Shown here: positions 57,705 to 64,000 of the stretch, piece by piece
Layout: the number at the start of each line of letters is the position of its first letter
How positions within the stretch are numbered: position 1 is the first letter of the stretch
Source of the DNA: Nemertoderma westbladi
Lineage: Eukaryota > Xenacoelomorpha > Nemertodermatida > Nemertodermatidae
Assembly: GCA_032718475.1 (NCBI GenBank)
Contig: JAUCBJ010003383.1
Span: 62,001-126,000 of the forward strand
Direction: 5' to 3'
Length of the DNA: 64,000 nt
Program-made: the position numbers and the translations under genes
Notes under the pieces: generated by a model
What the model was told of the DNA's origin: nothing
Seen by the model: the letters and a program-made list of their open reading frames with translations, nothing else
The model's database searches: none

Positions 57705-58296
57705 ATTACCACCAACATTTTGGCCAAACAACGTTGTAAATGAGTTTTACACTGAATCGAGAACATTAAATGTGGTTATGGTGATATAATATTTGTGACA
57801 ATATAGATCACGTTGTTTAAAAAACCATTTTACATACAATTTTATGCTTTATAATATATTGAAAGAAAAATATTATAAGGACACGTAAACAGTGAATGAG
57901 TAATTTGCTCATTTTTCATTCGTACTTCATTCCCTACACTTTAAACTCATTATCAATTCATCCTCTATAAACAGACATAAAAGAATGGATACAATAATAT
58001 ATCTTACATTATTACTTATTAGTAATTTCAGCGAGTTTTATATAGATTTGTTATAATAACTGAAAATGGAACTTGGAATCTGCTTGGTTACCACCATAAA
58101 CAAACAGCTAATATTATTATTAATAAGTGCAGTAGAACGTAGTAAGTATTCTTACACTTAATGTGTAAGAAAGTCCCCCTAACTGCGCTTATTTCATATT
58201 TCATATACTGCTGTACTGACCTAACCGTCCAACTGGTTTATTTTAATTAATCATCGTTTTATAATACAAAACCACATTCTGTCACTAAACTATAGT
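57705..58296. other. Non-coding interval
   Basis: No gene seen. Confidence 0.5.
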
Positions 58297-58870
58297 ATGG
58301 CGATTTCTAGTACTTTAGCAGAACTGAAAGGTATAGATAGAAGACATCTTAGTAGTAACAAGAAAGATGAATTGACAACCATTTTAATGAGTATTATGAC
58401 TGAGGATCCGTCGACTCCAGATGTTCGCACACTCGATGCAATTTTAAATGAAATCAGACATCTGAAGCAATGTTTTCAGGACAAGTTCGATAGACAAGAA
58501 AAGGAAATTAAGGCAACACATCAGGAAATCGACGGCTGCTATCAAATTATACACAATCAACAGCGATACTTGGAGGGAATCGAAGCCGATAAGAGATTGT
58601 GCAATGTTATCATTCTCGGTTTGTTGAAGCAGTCTAATGACACGAGTAGCACCGATGATGAGAAGGTAAATACTCTTTTTAATGCAATATCTTGTACTGG
58701 TACCTGTACTTCCAATGCTGAGATAACCCTATAGCGATTGGGAAAGGAAGCAGTTATTGGTGGATCTGGAAGTATCCGCCCACTGTTGATATCATTTATC
58801 CGATCACAAAGTTAGAAGCGATGTCCTCGCCAACGCAAAAAGTTTAAAGTACAAAATCAGTATTTGAGAA
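58297..58870 (+). pseudogene. LINE ORF1-like fragment (CR1/L2/Jockey type)
   Basis: From ATG 58297, 145 codons: a charged start, a coiled coil (LDAILNEIRHLKQCFQDKFD and on to about residue 100), then the start of an RRM (KRLCNVIILGLLKQSND...DDEKVNTLF). After a stop at 58732 the rest of the RRM is visible in pieces (RLGKEA, RPLLISF, then SDVLANAKSLK in another frame). ORF1 proteins bind the LINE RNA. The endonuclease-RT ORF does not follow, so this is a decayed remnant. Confidence 0.6.
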
Positions 58871-58936
58871 ATTTACCCACACCACCAATCAATTAAAGAA
58901 AGGGGTACGGTACGTGTTCAGCCCTTTTAATCTGCA

Positions 58937-58957
58937 CCCCCCCCCCCCCCCCCCCCC
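58937..58957 (+). repeat. Homopolymer run of about 21 C
   Basis: Directly downstream of the ORF1 fragment. Confidence 0.9.
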
Positions 58958-59030
58958 ACCCTTCCCACCCACCAATACATAACCGCGACATCTACCACCC
59001 ACGGAAGGGTAGCATGAACTTATTTCCAAT

Positions 59031-59475
59031 CGCACGTTCAATATGCAAAGCCAGGTGGTTTATAGGAATATAATAAACGCAGTACTTGTTTTCATTATAA
59101 GCCTCGTTGCGTTCGTCCTGTTTTGAATTTAAATATATTTCTTAAACGCAGGCTAGGACAATCTTTATAATAATAATATCTAGGGATGCGATCAATGTGT
59201 GAAGCCAGGTGGTTTATATAATAATATAGTCAACGCAGTACTCGTCTTCTTTATAAGCCTCGTTGTGCTCGTCCTGTTTTGTATTTAAATATATTTCCTA
59301 AACACAGACTGACGATCTTTATAACTACCAATGCGTTCAATAGGCGCAGCCAGGTATGGTTTATAAGAATATAGTCTACGCAGACTCGTCTACATTATAT
59401 GCCTCGTTGCGCTCGTCGCTCATCCTGTGTTGTCATAAAATATTTTTCCTAAACGCAGACTGACGACCTTTTTAC
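59031..59475 (+). repeat. Tandem repeat of about 145 bp, three units
   Basis: Each unit contains GCCAGGTGGTTTATA (or close), AACGCAGTACT, TATAAGCCTCGTTG, CGTCCTGTTTTG and a TTAAATATATTT word. It ends at the direct repeat that bounds the GC-rich Penelope-like element. Confidence 0.8.
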
Positions 59476-59512
59476 ATTAAACGTTGAGATGGTACGGCAT
59501 GCCGACTTAATG

Positions 59513-59850
59513 TTGAAAAAAGGTATACAATCCCACACTATACATTAAAAACTAAAACCCCACTGCTCCATATAAAACTTCCTAAAGCCCTCTACTGTAT
59601 CGAAACTGGCTACGCGTAATGGGTTGATAAACCGAAGGCATACAATAAAGATTTAACCAAACGGGTATTCCGAAATAAATAGCATACAGCACTGAAAAAA
59701 GCTATACAATCTCTAACTGTACATTAAAACCTAAGACCCCGAAATCTATAGTGCACCAAATACCCAATCTATGCTGCATCAAACTGGCTACGCGTATGAG
59801 ATGATATACCAAAAGGGATACAATATACATTTTCCAATCCGCTAATCCAA
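59513..59850 (-). repeat. Two tandem units of about 180 bp in the 3' untranslated end of PLE 3
   Basis: Both units contain TGAAAAAAGSTATACAATC, TACATTAAAAMCTAA, AAACTGGCTACGCGTA and an AGGSATACAATA word. Confidence 0.7.
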
Positions 59851-59870
59851 TGTTATCAATAGCCAGCCCC

Positions 59871-60389
59871 TCATATCGTTGGGCGCATTTTGTTTAACGG
59901 TGAACTGTATTTGCTAATATAGTTAGCTTCCCCGTGTATCCTATCCGCGCCATTCCTATATTTCCTAAATACAGTCACCTTCAAATCGCTCAACTCGCAC
60001 ATTCTGAAATGTTCCGCTAATAAAATCTCATTTAGTTCATGGTATTCGGGGTGAGGCGCCCCTCTAAAGGCTCTAATCACAGACTTATGACCATTCATGC
60101 GTTCGTTCAACCGTTGTTCCGTCTGGCCTATCCGATCCCCGCACAAATAAATCTAAATCCAAAAACGTCGATCTCTCGTGGGAAAATTCCACTGTAAATT
60201 GTATCGCACCCCGCCCAAACACCACCCCACTAGCCCCGTTGTACCTGTCGACTATGTCTTGCTAATCCGTCTCCATTAGGATCTTGTTAAAAATACCTTC
60301 AGCGTCGTCCACAAAGGTTTTAAAGTACGTAGCACTACGTAATGTAATAATTCCAATGTGTGTGTGTACCCTATCCATGGTCAGTACGG
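59871..60389 (-). pseudogene. PLE 3 RT C-terminal part and GIY-YIG endonuclease
   Basis: From about 60370 a frame reads SATYFKTFVDDAEGIFNKIL (RT catalytic Asp pair), crosses a TAG at about 60263 and reaches STFLDLDLFV. After a frameshift the frame 60146-59871 reads CGDRIGQTEQRLNERMNGH, the second half of a GIY-YIG motif with the Arg and His, and runs to the end of the domain (YISKYSSPLNKMRP). Confidence 0.7.
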
Positions 60390-61007
60390 CTATCGATTTC
60401 CTGCTGGGCCCCCCATAGCTATCCCTTTTATAAGCAAATAAAATATTTTTTCTACACGAAAATAAGTATGGGTTAGCACGTATTGCAATAACACAGTTAT
60501 TTGTTCAATTGAGTAACCAGTGACCTCCATCACGTCCGGATTCTCCTGTGGGGATAAAGTTATGGCATCCATTGCCATTGCATGGTCGATGGAAGGATAC
60601 ATATCCTTAATATACAAAGCCATAAAGGTGATGTGCTCGTGTGGCTCCCGTGGTAAACTCTTCCTCGCTGATGCCGAGTCTGGGATGAAATGTGCCATCC
60701 TTTCCAATAGGGGTTGTAACAAGGTGTTCAGGAGCTGCGCCGCGCGCTCCGACACTGTTCCCGTGGCGGCGATAATCAGTCTCGCTTTTGGGATCCTAAC
60801 TCCACCCTCCCAGAGTATCCACTCCGATGGGTCTTTATGATCTTTGACAAGGGTAAACACGTAACCCGTTACGGGCCTCTTCGGTACGATATAGGTACGT
60901 AAAGGTTTATCCCCTACCTCGTATTTAATCAAAATCCTCCTTAATTCCACCGTAAACTTATTGGTGGGATCCTCGCGTAAAACCTCATACATCGATTTAT
61001 CCTCCAA
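60390..61007 (-). pseudogene. PLE 3 reverse transcriptase core
   Basis: 205 codons with YVFTLVKDHKD, KARLIIAATGTVSERAAQLL, MALYIKDMYPSIDHAMAMDA and LIKGIAMGGP, the sequence of Penelope-type RT motifs (first catalytic Asp in KDMYPS). A stop separates it from the upstream frame at 61008 (LED begins right after TAG). At its end the frame slips before the second catalytic motif at 60370-60300. Confidence 0.75.
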
Positions 61008-62738
61008 TCATGCTCTCTGTATTTCCTTCTTCTTTATACTTGCATCGATAATTATAACATTCCCCGTCTTGTCCCCTCGTACAACCGACAAAGATGAATC
61101 TTTCCTAAGGTCTTTTATCCCCTTAAGTTGGGAAACAGTTAGGTTTGGTTTCGGTTTAATTCTACCCACGGTCTTCTCCGCTACTCTGTGTAGTTCCCCT
61201 AAAAACGCTTCCACACTGTCATCCACAGATGTTGTTGCCACGTATCTACACTTATAGGGAACGAGAAGAGGTTTATAATTCAAAGGTATTGCGGTTCCCG
61301 CCTGGTCCTCCCTACTCCCTCCCACGCGGGAGAGGAAAGTTAGAGCCCTCGCCTCCGGCATCGTGACCGGCATCCCGGTTGACAAACCCTCCCGTCTGGC
61401 TCCGTAGGAATGCCTCGGTGTCGACTCCCCGGTACCCAACTCCGGTATTATGGGACTCCCCTGCGTAGTCGGTGGGAACTCCTTCTCCGCCGTTTCTTGT
61501 CCGCTCACTCCGCTCACTTCCCCTCCGGGGAAACCGAATAAATTCCTCGAAATGGCCCCCCTCCCAAACAGATTGGTATCTAAGGTTGCTAACAGATTGC
61601 TAACAGATTAGAGGAAAGGTAGAGCCCTCGCCTCCGGCATCGTTACCGACATCCCGGTTGACAAACCCTCCCGTCTGGCTCCGTAGGAACGCCTCGGTGT
61701 CGACTCCCCGGTACCCAACTCCGGTATTATGGGACTCCCCTGAGTAGTCGGTGGGAACTCCTTCTCCGCCGTTTCTCGTCCGCTCACTCCGCTCACTTCC
61801 CCTCCGGGGAAACCGAATAAATTCCTCGAAATGGCCCCCCTCCCAAACAGATTGGTATCCGTTGGTGTCGAAACCCATATCCCTCCCTCGTTAGAACCTA
61901 CGATCGATTCTCAAAAATCCCCCACCGAGAGATCTTCATTCCCCACTGTCGCTAAATATGGGAAATCCGGTTTCGTTCCGCCCGGTGTAAGCGGGCGACT
62001 GTCGAACGAGACCTGCGTCTCATCCGGTAACGGATCCGGCCCGTTGCCCTCCGCTGTTGCAGCTCCCATAATAACAGTATCCTCCAATCTCTGTATCTGT
62101 CTGCGGATGTGGTTCCTGATACGCGAACCACATCTGGAAATGGCTGTGTGGGTTTCGATAAGTTCATTACTCCCCCCCGCGGGTACAGGAACAAAACCGA
62201 ACCCCAAACCCAGGACTTCCATCTGTGCGTCGCTAATCTCTTTGGAGGATAGGTTGAGCACCCTCGTTCCCGCCAGATTCGGCTTCCCTCTGTGCACTCC
62301 TTCAACCTGTAAACCCCCTCCCGCGAGGTGGCTCCTCACCGCCCATCCCGGAACCCCGAGAGTTTCCCCCGGTGGGTGGTCCATTGTAATTAAGGACCTT
62401 AGTTTCCTCCCATGAATACTCTAACGCTCCCTCGTTTCGCATTCTGCTATCCTATCCGACCACCACATAACGAAACCGAACAAAACCTGTGCCTCCCCTT
62501 CCCTATGGCTCCTCCGCTCGATGTTACGGACCAGCCGCAGGAAGTTATTAAACTCAGTTTCCCATTCCCTCCTCACGATTTTCAATCTCGCGTACAAGGC
62601 CCCTAAATCCCGAGATAGAGCTCTTCTCACAAAGTCCATTGCCAGGGTCCAGTGTAACCGGCTCGCTTTCATGTAAACATCCCCCAGGTACTTTGGTACG
62701 AGTTTCCTAGTCCGACATTCCCTGTTAAATTTTATCAT
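61008..62738 (-). pseudogene. PLE 3 N-terminal region, several frames
   Basis: 62738-62421 reads MIKFNRECRTRKLVPKYLGD and a charged helical region. 62384-61911 contains VLNLSSKEISDAQMEVLGLG and FGFVPVP, which matches the segment before RT in Penelope-like proteins. 61517-61008 contains LKDLRKDSSLSVVRGDKTG-like sequence, the first RT motif with the DKG variant. A 280-bp direct duplication in the middle and several shifts break the frame. The plus frames here are shadows. Confidence 0.6.
61331..61860. repeat. 280-bp tandem duplication inside PLE 3
   Basis: 61331-61580 and 61611-61860 are nearly identical (about five differences), so the second unit is a recent duplication that also shifted the frame. 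Confidence 0.85.
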
Positions 62739-62880
62739 AAGAGGTATCCTAATAATCTTTTGTTTTAGCCTAAATAAGTTGCGGAAGCCGTAAGTTGCCC
62801 CGTTAAACTTAATTAAGATTAAACATTGAGATGGTACGGCATGCCGACTTTAGGGGTTGTTTGTTCATCATAAGAAATAT

Positions 62881-63116
62881 AATTAACCGCTGGGGACTCC
62901 CCTGAATACTAACAAATTAGAGTTTACCGATCGATTTCTGGCACTCGGCCCTTTATCAAGGTATCCAATTAATTTAAATAAATATTTACACATTACGTTT
63001 ATTTATACGAGACGTTAAATATTTACAAGGATACCTTGATAAAGGGCTGAGTGCCAGAAATCGATCAGTAAACTCTAATTTGTTTAGTATTCAGTCGAGT
63101 CCCCAGCGGTTAATTA
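62881..63116. repeat. Large inverted repeat, arms about 86 bp, spacer about 60 bp
   Basis: 62881-62968 and 63030-63116 are inverse complements with few mismatches; arms contain GGGCYGAGTGCCAGAAATCG. It begins 25 bp from the PLE 3 boundary repeat and could be inverted pseudo-LTR pieces or a foldback element. Confidence 0.75.
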
Positions 63117-64000
63117 TAAGACCTTTATACAGTTATAACTATGCGAAGTTTCGAAACTGTGCGAGTAACTGCTGATACATCTTTGTGGAGATGTGTGATA
63201 CAACGCCAACGCATAGTATGCCGATGTAGTAATATGGGTATTGAAATAATATTAAATCACTGTACACTCTTAAAGCTGCAGCGAAAAATTGTAGCTAATT
63301 TCCTAGGTTACATATAAAATAATAAAATTATTTTTAAGAACATTAATTTTACTACTTTACAAAAATTCAATTAAAAAATAACCAGGCAAATACATTGTGG
63401 AATAAACTATTTCATATATAAGCCTACACAACAGCCATGCGATGGATAGTGTTTATGTTATTATACATTTACCTGAGATAGCAATACAACATTTATAGTA
63501 GAGTCAATAGGAATACAGGAAGGATATTGGGATGTTGGATTTAAAAAATGCTGTCTGGGCTGGAATAGCAATACTGGTTGCCTATTACTATTCCGCTCTG
63601 GTTAGTCTACAACCGCAACTCCCAGCCAACTAGCTCCACACCAGCAGAGACTTGACCAATAATCATTCCCAGCAACTGGCTGCCTTACACACACATCCTT
63701 CCATCTATGTACCAGCATGTTGGCCAATAAATGAGCAGTATTTAATGAGAATCAATTTTTTATTCCGTTTTAATTACTTTAGATCAATTAAAGACACAAT
63801 TATTAAAGCAAATCACTTGAACTAATTAAAAACTATAATAGAATGGAGTATGTGGATTACATCTGTATAATTTTTAAGTATAATTATTGAAGTCTTATAC
63901 TGTAAAACAATTAATTTCCTTTAACAGGCAGGTTGAAAGTGCTGTTTTTACCGTAATCAATTTAATTAACTAATTAACTGCTATTATCTTAGCTTCTCGA
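63117..64000. other. Non-coding end of the window
   Basis: No gene or repeat recognised. Confidence 0.5.

Larger units (their letters stand above)
59476..62855 (-). mobile_element. Penelope-like element (PLE 3), GC-rich and decayed
   Basis: A 37-bp direct repeat with TGAGATGGTACGGCATGCCG is found at 59476-59515 and 62816-62855 and probably marks pseudo-LTR pieces. On the minus strand come an N-terminal region, an RT region and a GIY-YIG region in the usual order. The coding part is strikingly more GC-rich than the flanks. Confidence 0.7.

Noticed and set aside
61831-62606. Plus-strand ORFs of 194 and 64 codons
   Set aside because: Shadows of the PLE 3 N-terminal region, which reads on the minus strand.
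63030-63060. Hammerhead core in the inverted repeat (GGGCTGAGTGCCAGAAATC)
   Set aside because: CTGAGTG does not fit the required CTGANGA.

Overview
This is animal nuclear DNA, AT-rich and dominated by transposable elements. It carries BEL/Pao, Penelope-like, RTE, CR1/L2-like and Gypsy retroelements, TA-flanked and foldback DNA elements, many minisatellites and at least one intron-containing gene. There are no bacterial operons, ribosome-binding sites or CRISPR arrays. The set of elements suits an invertebrate metazoan, but the phylum cannot be fixed from this sequence.

Positions 1-23180 hold two members of one very large LTR retroelement family, one inside the other. The outer copy enters from the left edge. 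It shows three compact 3' reading frames (here A, B and C/D), a polypurine-like end and a 3' LTR (21381-23180). The inner copy is a complete insertion at 2204-19198: two 1201-bp LTRs about 99% identical, TG...CA ends, and the 5-bp target duplication GTCAC. It split ORF C, and the frame resumes exactly across the empty site. Between its LTRs lie a non-coding leader with a 2.1-kb TA-flanked DNA transposon, a BEL/Pao Gag-protease-(RT/RNase H deleted)-integrase remnant, a Penelope-like element on the minus strand, and a shortened copy of the same 3' module. The likely picture is a giant BEL/Pao lineage with a polycistronic extra module between pol and the 3' LTR. ORF D of that module has three CCHC-type knuckles, in addition to the normal BEL Gag knuckles.

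Positions 23181-33600 are AT-rich non-coding DNA, a pogo-like HTH remnant, a MITE, and three minus-strand RTE copies. One RTE copy keeps a 955-codon open frame. The 5'-truncated copy beside it has the same 22-bp minisatellite on both sides.

Positions 33600-50400 hold a 2.2-kb element bounded by 680-bp direct repeats, each with a 31-bp perfect hairpin; a Penelope-like 3' end; an old RTE copy; a CR1/L2-like 3' fragment; a possible SINE; and minisatellites.

Positions 50438-57704 hold the best candidate host gene: three phase-matched exons for a roughly 112-residue secreted protein with a signal peptide, an eight-cysteine domain and a Gly/Leu/Pro-rich tail. Its introns hold Gypsy and RTE debris. 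Positions 58297-63116 hold a LINE ORF1 fragment, tandem repeats, a GC-rich decayed Penelope-like element and a large inverted repeat.
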